Of a DNA stretch of 46,135 nt, positions 16,576 through 24,228 are shown in pieces. The notes below the pieces were generated by a model that saw nothing but the letters and a program-made list of their open reading frames with translations, did no database searches and was not told the DNA's origin. A program made the translations under genes and the position numbers. The stretch comes from a candidate division KSB1 bacterium (GTDB lineage: Bacteria > Zhuqueibacterota > Zhuqueibacteria > JANLFK01 > Oleimicrobiaceae). The stretch spans positions 1 to 46,135 of the forward strand of contig JAPDPR010000004.1 in the NCBI GenBank assembly GCA_034506335.1, in the 5' to 3' direction. The first letter of the stretch is position 1; every line of letters starts with the position of its first letter.

Positions 16576-17925
16576 CTGACCGCCCAGAGACAAGAGCTTA
16601 TCGACTACCTCTTTGGCCTCCACCGCTTTGGCTGGCGCTTGGGATTGGAGCGCATCACCGCGCTGCTGGAGCGCCTTGGCAACCCCCAGGGGCAGTTCGC
16701 CACCGTGCACATAGCCGGCACCAACGGCAAGGGGTCGACGGCGGCGACGCTGGCTGCCATTCTCACCCACGCGGGGATCCGTACCGGTCTTTACACGTCG
16801 CCCCATCTGGTGCGCCCTGAGGAGCGCATCGTGGTGAACGGCGTGCCCATCGCGGCGGAGGATTTTGTCGAGCTGATTGCCACGGTTCGCCCATGGGTAA
16901 ACGAGCTGAATGCCACCTTTTTTGAGGCCATGACTGCTCTTGCCTTTCTCCATTTCGCCCGTCAGGATGTGGAAATCGCCGTCGTGGAAGTGGGATTAGG
17001 GGGTCGGTTGGACGCCACGAACGTCATCCACCCGCTCCTTACGCTCATCACCAGCATCGACATTGACCACACGCAGCAGCTCGGTGCCACGGTGGAGCAG
17101 ATCGCCCTAGAGAAGGCAGGCATCATCAAGCCGGGGGTCCCGTGCCTCACCTCGGCTGCCAGTGCGGAGGCAAGAGCGGTACTCCGCTCCGTAGCTGAAG
17201 AGCGGGGGGCCCCTTTCTTCACCGTGGAGGACTTGTATCAGGTCGCCGATGTGACGCTAACGGACCGCATCACCCGTCTTTCACTGCTCAACGAGCATTT
17301 CAGCGTGCTTCATCTAGAGACGTCCCTCGTGGGGGGACATCAGGTGAGCAACGCAGCGCTGGCCGTCGGGGCGGCGCACCTACTGGCGCAGCAGGAAGCA
17401 CGCATCACGCACGAGGCGGTCAGGGCGGGGCTCGCGAAGGTCCACTGGCCCGGGCGGCTGCAAAGGATCAGCGACTTGCCCACGATAGTGGTTGATGTGG
17501 CACACAATCCGGCCGCAGTGCAGTGCGTGGTGGAGGCCCTGCGCCTCTTCCACTTTCGGCGACTCCTGCTGGTCATGGGGGTGATGCGCGACAAAGACTA
17601 CCACGCGATGGTGAAGGCCATAGCGCCGGTCACGCACCGGGCCATAGCGGTTGCCCCTGCAACGCCACGAGCCTTGCCTTCAGAGGAATTGGCGGCCGCG
17701 TTTCGCGCGCACGGAGTGCCGAGCGCGGTGGAGGACTCGCCAGCGGCTGGCCTGGGCCGTGCGCTGAGCTTCGCGGAGCCCGATGATCTGATCCTCTGTA
17801 CCGGCTCCCACTACACGGTGGGCGAAATACTCGGAGCCTGGAACAACCGCGCCGGGCAAAACCGTCCGGTCGCTCAACCCCCGGGAGCGGGTCACTGCGG
17901 CGCAACAGAGAAGAGCGTCGGCTGA
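16576..17925 (+). CDS. folC: Folylpolyglutamate synthase / dihydrofolate synthase, probable CTG start
   Basis: A Mur-ligase-family ATP-dependent enzyme that adds glutamate to dihydropteroate and to folates. The P-loop is AGTNGKGSTAA, followed by TSPHLVRPEERI, EVGLGGRLDATN (lysine-carbamate and metal region), and VDVAHNPAA in the C-terminal domain. The only ATG/GTG/TTG start near the front is TTG 16639, which would cut off the conserved helix YLFGLHRFGWRLGLERI. In frame, CTG 16576 sits 5 nt after a strong AAGGAGG (16564-16570) and restores that helix, giving 449 aa. The reading frame is open back to the preceding stop at 16542 with no standard start. The gene closes the long co-directional run that began at cinA. 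Confidence 0.9.
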   Translation: MTAQRQELIDYLFGLHRFGWRLGLERITALLERLGNPQGQFATVHIAGTNGKGSTAATLAAILTHAGIRTGLYTSPHLVRPEERIVVNGVPIAAEDFVELIATVRPWVNELNATFFEAMTALAFLHFARQDVEIAVVEVGLGGRLDATNVIHPLLTLITSIDIDHTQQLGATVEQIALEKAGIIKPGVPCLTSAASAEARAVLRSVAEERGAPFFTVEDLYQVADVTLTDRITRLSLLNEHFSVLHLETSLVGGHQVSNAALAVGAAHLLAQQEARITHEAVRAGLAKVHWPGRLQRISDLPTIVVDVAHNPAAVQCVVEALRLFHFRRLLLVMGVMRDKDYHAMVKAIAPVTHRAIAVAPATPRALPSEELAAAFRAHGVPSAVEDSPAAGLGRALSFAEPDDLILCTGSHYTVGEILGAWNNRAGQNRPVAQPPGAGHCGATEKSVG

Positions 17926-18285
17926 TGATCCTTTGCTGGGGAATGCCGTGGGCGCCGCGGCCCTACCATCGCCCTTTCTGATTCAGGTGAGGGCTAGGCA
18001 GAAAGAGGGCCTGCGGTGACCAACAGTCGACAACGGCAGGTGGTGGCTTCGCCTCCGAGGCGTGATGTGACGCCGGACGAAAGGGGGAAACACGTTTTCG
18101 TCGCGCAATGTGACAGACACTTAACAAAAACCTTGACAAAGTTGCGATTATTTGCTATATTGCCGTGCCGTTTGTGCGACGGCTCTGGTCCCTGACGCCC
18201 CCTATCTGTCCTCGTCATGTGAAAGACCCAAGCACGCGCGCTCAACCTCATGCGTCTTGACCGAACAATCCGGAGCTGAATAATT
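17926..18285 (+). other. Intergenic region between folC and the sugar-ABC ATPase gene
   Basis: No gene is seen here. It contains an imperfect inverted repeat, GCCCTTTCTG (17971-17980) with CAGAAAGAGGGC (17999-18010), a 10-bp stem with a two-base bulge and 18-nt loop. It lacks a T-run, so it may be a folC mRNA end or simple structure. A small palindrome CGCCTCCGAGGCG lies at about 18050-18062. The strong promoter at 18133 follows, then a leader of about 118 nt. Confidence 0.6.
18133..18161 (+). promoter_or_regulatory. Strong sigma-70-type promoter for the sugar-ABC ATPase gene
   Basis: TTGACA (18133-18138), 17-nt spacer, TATATT (18156-18161): a perfect -35 and near-perfect -10 in an AT-rich patch. 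The predicted start near 18168 leaves a 118-nt leader before the ATG at 18286. Confidence 0.85.
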
Positions 18286-19395
18286 ATGGCCAGGGTGGAA
18301 CTGAAGGAAGTTACCAAGGTATTCGAGAAGAACGTGGTGGCAGTAGACAAAGCCACGTTTACTGCTGAAGACAAGGAGTTTGTGGTGCTGGTGGGCCCTT
18401 CTGGGTGTGGCAAGTCCACTACCCTGCGCATGATTGCGGGGCTTGAGGAAGTCACCGAGGGGGAAATCTACATCGGCGATCGTTTGGTTAATGATGTGCC
18501 GCCGAAGGATCGGGACATTGCCATGGTCTTTCAGAACTATGCCTTGTACCCGCACATGACCGTGTACCAGAACATGGCATTTGGGCTGAAGCTGCGCAAG
18601 TACCCGAAGAAGGAGATCGAGCAGCGCGTTAACGAGGCGGCGGAGATATTGGGGATCAAAGATTTACTCGACAGGAAACCCAAGGCGCTTTCCGGGGGTC
18701 AGCGGCAACGGGTTGCGGTGGGACGGGCAATCGTGCGCAAACCTAAAGTGTTTCTTTTCGATGAGCCGCTTTCCAACCTCGACGCCAAGCTTAGGGTGCA
18801 AATGCGCACGGAGATTTCCAAACTCCACGCACGCCTGGAGACGACAATGATCTACGTCACGCACGACCAGGTAGAGGCAATGACCATGGGGGACAAGATC
18901 GTGGTGATGAAGGACGGGGTGATTCAGCAGATTGCCGACCCGCTTACGCTCTACAACCGCCCGAGGAACAAGTTTGTCGCCGGATTCATCGGCAGCCCGG
19001 CAATGAACTTTTTCGGGGGCCGCATTATCCACCAAGATGGGCTGTGGTTCGACGCTGCACCGCTCCGCCTGCGCATTCCGGCTTCGCTGATGTCCCTCCT
19101 CAAGCCCTATGTGGAGCGCGAGATCATTTTTGGCATTCGTCCGGAGGACATTCATCTCGGCGAGTTTGCCGGACATGTCCGGGAGGCAGCCACGGCGACC
19201 TGTGTGGTAGAGGTCGTCGAACCCATGGGTAACGAAATATTCCTGTACCTCAGTTGCGGGCCCAACTCGATGGTGGCTAGGATTCCTGCCCGTCGCGAAC
19301 CCGCCGTTGGCGAAAGGATGGATGTGGTGTTCGACATGAGCAAGGTGCACTTTTTCGACAAGAGCACAGAGGAGGCTGTCGCCCAAAGCCAGTGA
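18286..19395 (+). CDS. Sugar ABC transporter ATP-binding protein (UgpC/MsmK/MalK type)
   Basis: A 369-aa cytoplasmic ATPase of carbohydrate ABC importers. It shows Walker A GPSGCGKST (37-45), signature LSGGQRQRVAVGRA (about 135), Walker B VFLFDEPLSNLDAK and the switch THDQVEAMTMGD. The C-terminal MOP/TOBE regulatory barrel (about 240-369) has the typical FIGSPAMNFF junction and GIRPEDIHL. It stands alone behind its own promoter with no permease or binding-protein gene beside it. That is the arrangement of shared ATPases such as MsmX/MsmK, which energise several sugar importers. Which sugars it serves cannot be told. Confidence 0.93.
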   Translation: MARVELKEVTKVFEKNVVAVDKATFTAEDKEFVVLVGPSGCGKSTTLRMIAGLEEVTEGEIYIGDRLVNDVPPKDRDIAMVFQNYALYPHMTVYQNMAFGLKLRKYPKKEIEQRVNEAAEILGIKDLLDRKPKALSGGQRQRVAVGRAIVRKPKVFLFDEPLSNLDAKLRVQMRTEISKLHARLETTMIYVTHDQVEAMTMGDKIVVMKDGVIQQIADPLTLYNRPRNKFVAGFIGSPAMNFFGGRIIHQDGLWFDAAPLRLRIPASLMSLLKPYVEREIIFGIRPEDIHLGEFAGHVREAATATCVVEVVEPMGNEIFLYLSCGPNSMVARIPARREPAVGERMDVVFDMSKVHFFDKSTEEAVAQSQ

Positions 19396-19466
19396 CTGGT
19401 TGCCCGTTGTGCCAAGCCAAGCATCCAACACCTTCTTCCCAAATCAACGTGCACAATGAGTGTCTT

Positions 19467-19501
19467 TCCGCCGAAGGCGGAGTGTACAAAGTCCCTTTGT
19501 A
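19467..19501 (+). promoter_or_regulatory. Two tandem hairpins upstream of rho
   Basis: TCCGCC-GAA-GGCGGA (19467-19481) and, three bases later, TACAAAG-TCC-CTTTGTA (19485-19501) are perfect inverted repeats. No T-run follows either. They lie 110 nt before rho and could be the end of the upstream mRNA, a protein-binding operator, or a leader element; the second has operator-like symmetry. Confidence 0.45.
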
Positions 19502-19610
19502 TCGGGAGTGAACTGCTGCGCCGATGAGCGCTGTGGGGGTGCGGACCGTTTTCCGCCTTCCGGAGGGCAGAAGAGTGTCTTTGTTGACCTAAAGTTATGG
19601 AGAGTGAAGT

Positions 19611-20858
19611 ATGGATATTGCCCAGTTGAAAGCGATGAAGATCGCAGAGTTGGTCAAACTGGCGCAGGAGATGCAGATTTCTGGCTGCACCAACATGCGC
19701 AAGCAAGAGTTGATCTTTTGCATTTTGGAGGAACAGACCAAGCGCGAAGGCCTCATCTTCGGTGAGGGGGTCCTCGAGGTCCTGCCGGATGGGTATGGCT
19801 TCTTGCGCTCCCCGGACTATAACTACTTGCCGGGGCCGGACGACATTTACGTGTCGCCTTCCCAGATTAAGCGCTTTGGCCTGCGCACCGGCGACACCGT
19901 TTCCGGGCAGATCCGCCCACCGAAGGAGAATGAGCGCTTTTTCGCCTTGCTGAAGGTGGAGGCGGTCAACTTTGAGAATCCGGACCTTGCCAAGAGCAAG
20001 ATGCTGTTCGACAACCTGACGCCGCTGTACCCCATGGAGCGCATCAGGCTGGAGACCTCGCCCACCGACTACTCCATGCGCATCATGGATCTGTTGACGC
20101 CCATCGGCAAGGGGCAGCGCGGCTTGATTGTCGCCCAGCCCAAGACCGGCAAGACGACCCTCCTGCAGAAGGTGGCCAATAGCATCACCACCAACCATCC
20201 AGAAATCAAGCTCATCGTATTGTTGATTGATGAGCGGCCGGAAGAGGTCACCGACATGGAGCGTTCCGTAAAAGCGGAGGTGATCAGTTCTACCTTTGAT
20301 GAGCCTGCGGAGCGCCACGTGCAGGTGGCCGACATGGTCTTGGAAAAGGCAAAGCGCCTGGCCGAGTATGGGCATGACGTGGTGATTCTGCTAGATAGCA
20401 TCACCCGCCTTGCGCGAGCCCATAACGCGGTGGTGCCTCATAGTGGCAAGATTCTCTCCGGCGGTGTCGACGCCAACGCTCTGCACAAGCCAAAACGCTT
20501 TTTCGGAGCCGCGCGTAACATCGAGGAGGGCGGAAGTTTGACCGTCATCGCTACTGCCCTCATTGACACCGGTTCGCGCATGGACGAAGTGATTTTTGAG
20601 GAATTCAAGGGCACCGGAAACATGGAGCTGGTGCTCGATCGGCGTCTGTCTGACAAGCGCGTGTTCCCCGCCATCGACGTCAACAAGTCGGGGACGCGTA
20701 AAGAGGAGCTACTCCTGACGCCGCAGGAGCTCAATCGGGTGTGGATTCTCCGCAAGGTCCTCAGCGAGCTTTCCGTCACCGAGGCAATGGAATTCCTGTT
20801 GGAAAAGATGCGCGGAACAAAATCCAACAAGGAGTTCCTGGAGTCCATGAGCACCTAA
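19611..20858 (+). CDS. rho: Transcription termination factor Rho
   Basis: A 415-aa hexameric RNA helicase that ends transcription. The N-terminal Rho-N helices (1-50) precede the cold-shock-like RNA-binding fold containing [21 protein letters not shown]. The ATPase has P-loop [10 protein letters not shown] (about 178-187), [13 protein letters not shown], the catalytic region [12 protein letters not shown], and the Q/R loops in [18 protein letters not shown]. Length is that of the short Rho form without insertions. The ATG has only a weak ribosome site (GGAGAGTGAAGT). The upstream gap of 215 nt holds tandem hairpins, and many rho genes are autoregulated by attenuation in the leader; whether this one is, is inference. 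Confidence 0.97.
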   Translation: MDIAQLKAMKIAELVKLAQEMQISGCTNMRKQELIFCILEEQTKREGLIFGEGVLEVLPDGYGFLRSPDYNYLPGPDDIYVSPSQIKRFGLRTGDTVSGQIRPPKENERFFALLKVEAVNFENPDLAKSKMLFDNLTPLYPMERIRLETSPTDYSMRIMDLLTPIGKGQRGLIVAQPKTGKTTLLQKVANSITTNHPEIKLIVLLIDERPEEVTDMERSVKAEVISSTFDEPAERHVQVADMVLEKAKRLAEYGHDVVILLDSITRLARAHNAVVPHSGKILSGGVDANALHKPKRFFGAARNIEEGGSLTVIATALIDTGSRMDEVIFEEFKGTGNMELVLDRRLSDKRVFPAIDVNKSGTRKEELLLTPQELNRVWILRKVLSELSVTEAMEFLLEKMRGTKSNKEFLESMST

Positions 20859-20896
20859 CACATCAAGATCCGGCACCCGCGCTTTCTGGCGCCTGT

Positions 20897-20926
20897 TTGA
20901 AGCCCTTAGCGTGCGCCTGGGCTAAT
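20897..20926 (+). promoter_or_regulatory. Possible weak promoter before the 284-aa membrane protein
   Basis: TTGAAG (20897-20902), 18-nt spacer, GCTAAT (20921-20926). It is a poorer match than the other promoters listed, and transcription may simply continue from rho. Confidence 0.25.
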
Positions 20927-21011
20927 GCGCCGGTGCCTTCGGAGGCTCTCTGTGACCTCAGAGGTTGGTGCAGGCGCTCTCTGGGTCTGCCGATGGACGT
21001 GGAGGAGGCTC

Positions 21012-21866
21012 ATGAAGGCCCACCTGGTATTTGGGGCACTAGTGTGGTGTTTGGTGCTGGTGGCAGCCGGTAATGGATTGTTGGACCGTACCCCGGGAGA
21101 GCAGCGCGAGTACGTGACTGTGCGCGGGGAACGAGCCATCATCCACGGCAGGGGCCTGTATAGCCTCGACCCAGAAGTCCTAGCAGTAGAAGGGATGGTA
21201 TGGGACGCGGTGAATATTGCGTGGGGCCTGCCCCTGCTGGCGCTCGCTGTCATTGCGGCGTGGAAGGGTTCGCTCCGTGGACGCCTGCTGCTGGCCGGCC
21301 TGTTTTTCTACTTCTTCTACACCTACCTCCAGCTCCTCACCGTATACGCCTTCAACCGAATGTTTCTGGTGTACGTGGCAATAGTGGCACTGAGCGGCCC
21401 CGGCATCTTCCTCAGCTTGTCGACCATTGATGTGCCGCGGCTGCCTCAGCGGGTAGGGGCTCGGTTTCCCCGAGGTCTTTTCATTGGGTTTGTCCTCGCG
21501 GCGAGCGCTGCGCTAGTGGCGATGTGGACGGCGCGCATCGTGCAGATTTCCAGCACAGGACGTTTTCCGCCGGAGCTTGCCGGCCTTATCACGCTCACGA
21601 CCCAGGGCTTCGACCTGGGCTTGATTGTGCCACTGGCCTTGGCCAGTGGGATTCTCTTGCTGCGGAAGTCGTCCTGGGGCTATGTGTGCACGGGTGTCCT
21701 GTTAAGCTTTGTTCTGGTCATGAGCCTCACCCTGCCTGCCTGGATAGTCTATCCGCTTGTGAAGCAGGGCACCCTCCGTCCATTGGAAGCTCTCCCCTTT
21801 GCCGCGATCAGCCTCGTGGGCTTGGGGCTAGCCGTGCTCTTTTTTGCTCATCTAAGGGAACGGTGA
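21012..21866 (+). CDS. Polytopic membrane protein of unknown function
   Basis: A 284-aa protein I do not recognise. About seven to eight hydrophobic segments are visible: near 5-20, 62-78, 85-110, 115-135, 155-175, 200-220, 228-248 and 260-280. The segment after the first helix (DRTPGEQREYVTVRGERAI) is polar and probably faces out. Aromatic-rich FFYFFYTYLQLL marks the middle. ATG 21012 is chosen for its GGAGGAGG ribosome site five bases upstream. The gene lies between rho and the envelope operon with no clear partner. No catalytic motif is visible, and transporter, sensor or structural roles are all open. Confidence 0.7.
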   Translation: MKAHLVFGALVWCLVLVAAGNGLLDRTPGEQREYVTVRGERAIIHGRGLYSLDPEVLAVEGMVWDAVNIAWGLPLLALAVIAAWKGSLRGRLLLAGLFFYFFYTYLQLLTVYAFNRMFLVYVAIVALSGPGIFLSLSTIDVPRLPQRVGARFPRGLFIGFVLAASAALVAMWTARIVQISSTGRFPPELAGLITLTTQGFDLGLIVPLALASGILLLRKSSWGYVCTGVLLSFVLVMSLTLPAWIVYPLVKQGTLRPLEALPFAAISLVGLGLAVLFFAHLRER

Positions 21867-21888
21867 GCTCGTCCAGAGAAAAATGTGC

Positions 21889-21917
21889 TTGACTTACCAG
21901 GAGAGAAGTCCTATATT
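21889..21917 (+). promoter_or_regulatory. Strong promoter for the six-gene envelope operon
   Basis: TTGACT (21889-21894), exactly 17 nt, TATATT (21912-21917). Predicted start near 21924. It drives the genes from 21977 to 33426. Confidence 0.8.
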
Positions 21918-21976
21918 ACGAGGCGCGAAAAGAAGTGGCGGCGAGCGATGGGAAAAAGCGAGACGTGCGCTGTGCC

Positions 21977-24199
21977 ATGACCGCAGGCGGAAGTGCGACA
22001 AGTTTGCGCGGCGAGTTGGCCGCGCGGATCCTATGCCGGTTGGTATTTGTGGCATCGGTGGCGATAGGACAGCTTTCCGGGGCCTTTGCGCAGAGCCCTT
22101 TGCGGCCGCCGCACGTCCCTCTGCCCCTGGGCAAGGGGACGGTCGACGACTACCGCCATTTTCACAATGTGGGAAACCTTGGCCTCACAGTGACAAACTA
22201 CGGGCTGCTGGGGCAAGGTTACCAGGTTGCGCTTAAAGAGCAACCTTCTTGCCAGTATAAGCTTCACTCCCGCCTGGACAAAGAACGCATCGAGCACTTT
22301 TCCTATGCGGGGCTCTGGGTTGGCGGCATCGGAGGCGCCCAGGGGGAGCAGAAAACGCTGGTGTCCACTGCCATTGTGGACGGTGTATTCCAGTATGGCG
22401 AAGCGGGCTTCGAGTTTACCACCTCGCCTGACGAAGCAGACACCGTGCGTGAGCGCTCCACGATCATCACCTCCCCCCATTTCCATCCAGCGGCGATCTC
22501 ACACCAGGACTTCCTCTGTGACTTTACCGACCGCAACGTGCGCGTTCCTGGCACTCAGATTGAGATCCTGGAGCACACCCCCCTGGGCATCGACGTCCAT
22601 CTGGAGAGCTACGCCTGGAACTACTCTTTTGCCGACGCCTTCGTTATCCTGAACTACACCATCAAGAACGTCTCTCGCTACCCCATCGAAAGAGTCTACG
22701 TGGGACTGTGGGTTGACGCCTCGGTGGCCAACATGAACTATACCAGCCGGTACGAGCCCGGCGGCGGCTTTACCTGGTACGATAATCTAAACGGCTTCGA
22801 TGCGGAATACAACATGGCGTACCAATATGACGCCGACGGGGATAACGGCTACGCGGAAAGCTACCTGGGCATTCGTGCGTTGGGAGCGTCGGTGCCACGG
22901 GGAACCTATAAAGTGCATTACAACCAGTGGAAGTGGAATACTGCCGCCAACGCCCAGTTTCCTGACTACTTCATGCCCAGAGACGATACCGAACGTTATC
23001 AGAAGATGTCAAGTACACCGCCGCCCCCTGTGCCCAATCAGCCGGACAGTTGGATGATCCTCCTTTCCATGGGGCCGTTGGGCGACTTGGCACCGGGTGA
23101 CTCCGTGAACGCGGTGTTCGCGGTGGTGTGCGGGTTCTGGGGGCCGGGAGAAGGCGACTCTCCGGAACGACGGAAGAATCTCCGCCTCAATTCAGATTGG
23201 GCGCAAATTGCCTATAACGGCGAGGATGTGGATGGTGACGGTCGCCTGGACCAGCTGAACGAAGACCTGAACGGCAACGGCATCCTGGATCCTGGCGAGG
23301 ATGTGGATGGCGACGGGCATTTGGACATTGACGAAGATGTGTACCACAACCCGCAGCGTGGCATCTACGCGCACAACGGGAGGTTAGACCGGTACATTCT
23401 CCCCTCGCCCCCGCCTTCGCCGCGCCTACTAGCGCTCCCCGGTCCAGGGCGCGTGGAGTTGTATTGGGATAACCTGCCGGAGCTCACGGAAGACCCTATC
23501 ACGCGCGAGATCGATTTCGAAGGGTACCGAGTGTACGGATCTCCGAAGACGCGCGGCAGCCAGGAAGAGTACTCCTTGTTGGCCCAGTTTGACCTCAAGA
23601 ACAATCTCGGGTACGATACTGGCCTTCAGCTGATCCGCCACGACACACTCATTGACGGAACCCAGTACCACTATCGTTTTGTCAATGAGATGCTGCACGA
23701 TGGCTGGCCAGGGCGCTACTTCTACAGCGTGACGGCATTTGACCGGGGCAACCCGGCGAACAATTTGCCGAGCCTGGAAAGCTCGGTCTACGAGAATCTG
23801 ACCTACGTCATCCCAGGCACGCAGGCCAGTGCGGGCGAGCTGAAAGTGTACGTGTATCCCAATCCGTATCGGGGTGGCGCGGTGTGGGATGGAAGGGGTG
23901 AACGCCAGCGTCTCATCTGGTTTGCCAATCTTCCCCTGCAGGCAGTGATTCGCATCTACACCCTAGCAGGGGACCTCGTGGATGAAATCCACCATGATGG
24001 GCGCCACTACGCTGGCGAAGATGTGGCGCGTCTCACGGCAGTGGGGGGAGGCAAGGAGGTGAAGTTCCCAGGTGGCATGCACGCCTGGGACCTAATCACT
24101 CGCAACGATCAGGCTATTGCCTCTGGTCTCTATCTTTACACCGTGGAAGACAAGAGTACGGGCCAGATCTACACTGGCAAGTTCTTAGTCATCAAGTAG
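21977..24199 (+). CDS. Secreted protein with calcium-binding-type loops and a type-IX-like C-terminal sorting domain
   Basis: A 740-aa exported protein. The signal sequence spans about 18-38 (LCRLVFVASVAIGQLSGAFA) with cleavage near AQS. The body is beta-rich and unrecognised. At about 417-460 three nine-residue acidic loops occur (DVDGDGRLD, DLNGNGILD, DVDGDGHLD), resembling the calcium loops of dockerin or thrombospondin-3 repeats. The last 100 residues (YPNPYRGG, RIYTLAGDLVDEI, ASGLYLYTVED, GKFLVIK) match the FlgD-like/type-IX sorting-domain pattern. ATG 21977 gives a normal signal peptide. GTG 21935 is an in-frame alternative just 11 nt from the predicted transcript start. First gene of the envelope operon. 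Substrate and partners unknown. Confidence 0.75.
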   Translation: MTAGGSATSLRGELAARILCRLVFVASVAIGQLSGAFAQSPLRPPHVPLPLGKGTVDDYRHFHNVGNLGLTVTNYGLLGQGYQVALKEQPSCQYKLHSRLDKERIEHFSYAGLWVGGIGGAQGEQKTLVSTAIVDGVFQYGEAGFEFTTSPDEADTVRERSTIITSPHFHPAAISHQDFLCDFTDRNVRVPGTQIEILEHTPLGIDVHLESYAWNYSFADAFVILNYTIKNVSRYPIERVYVGLWVDASVANMNYTSRYEPGGGFTWYDNLNGFDAEYNMAYQYDADGDNGYAESYLGIRALGASVPRGTYKVHYNQWKWNTAANAQFPDYFMPRDDTERYQKMSSTPPPPVPNQPDSWMILLSMGPLGDLAPGDSVNAVFAVVCGFWGPGEGDSPERRKNLRLNSDWAQIAYNGEDVDGDGRLDQLNEDLNGNGILDPGEDVDGDGHLDIDEDVYHNPQRGIYAHNGRLDRYILPSPPPSPRLLALPGPGRVELYWDNLPELTEDPITREIDFEGYRVYGSPKTRGSQEEYSLLAQFDLKNNLGYDTGLQLIRHDTLIDGTQYHYRFVNEMLHDGWPGRYFYSVTAFDRGNPANNLPSLESSVYENLTYVIPGTQASAGELKVYVYPNPYRGGAVWDGRGERQRLIWFANLPLQAVIRIYTLAGDLVDEIHHDGRHYAGEDVARLTAVGGGKEVKFPGGMHAWDLITRNDQAIASGLYLYTVEDKSTGQIYTGKFLVIK

Positions 24200-24228
24200 A
24201 CTCAAGCAAATCTTGGAGGCAGACCGGG

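Noticed and set aside
17971..18010. Hairpin after folC as an intrinsic terminator
   Set aside because: The stem is good but no T-run follows, so it is described only as a structure.
19152..20375. 407-codon open frame on the minus strand over rho
   Set aside because: It lies antisense to the unmistakable rho and ATPase genes and has no recognisable domain.
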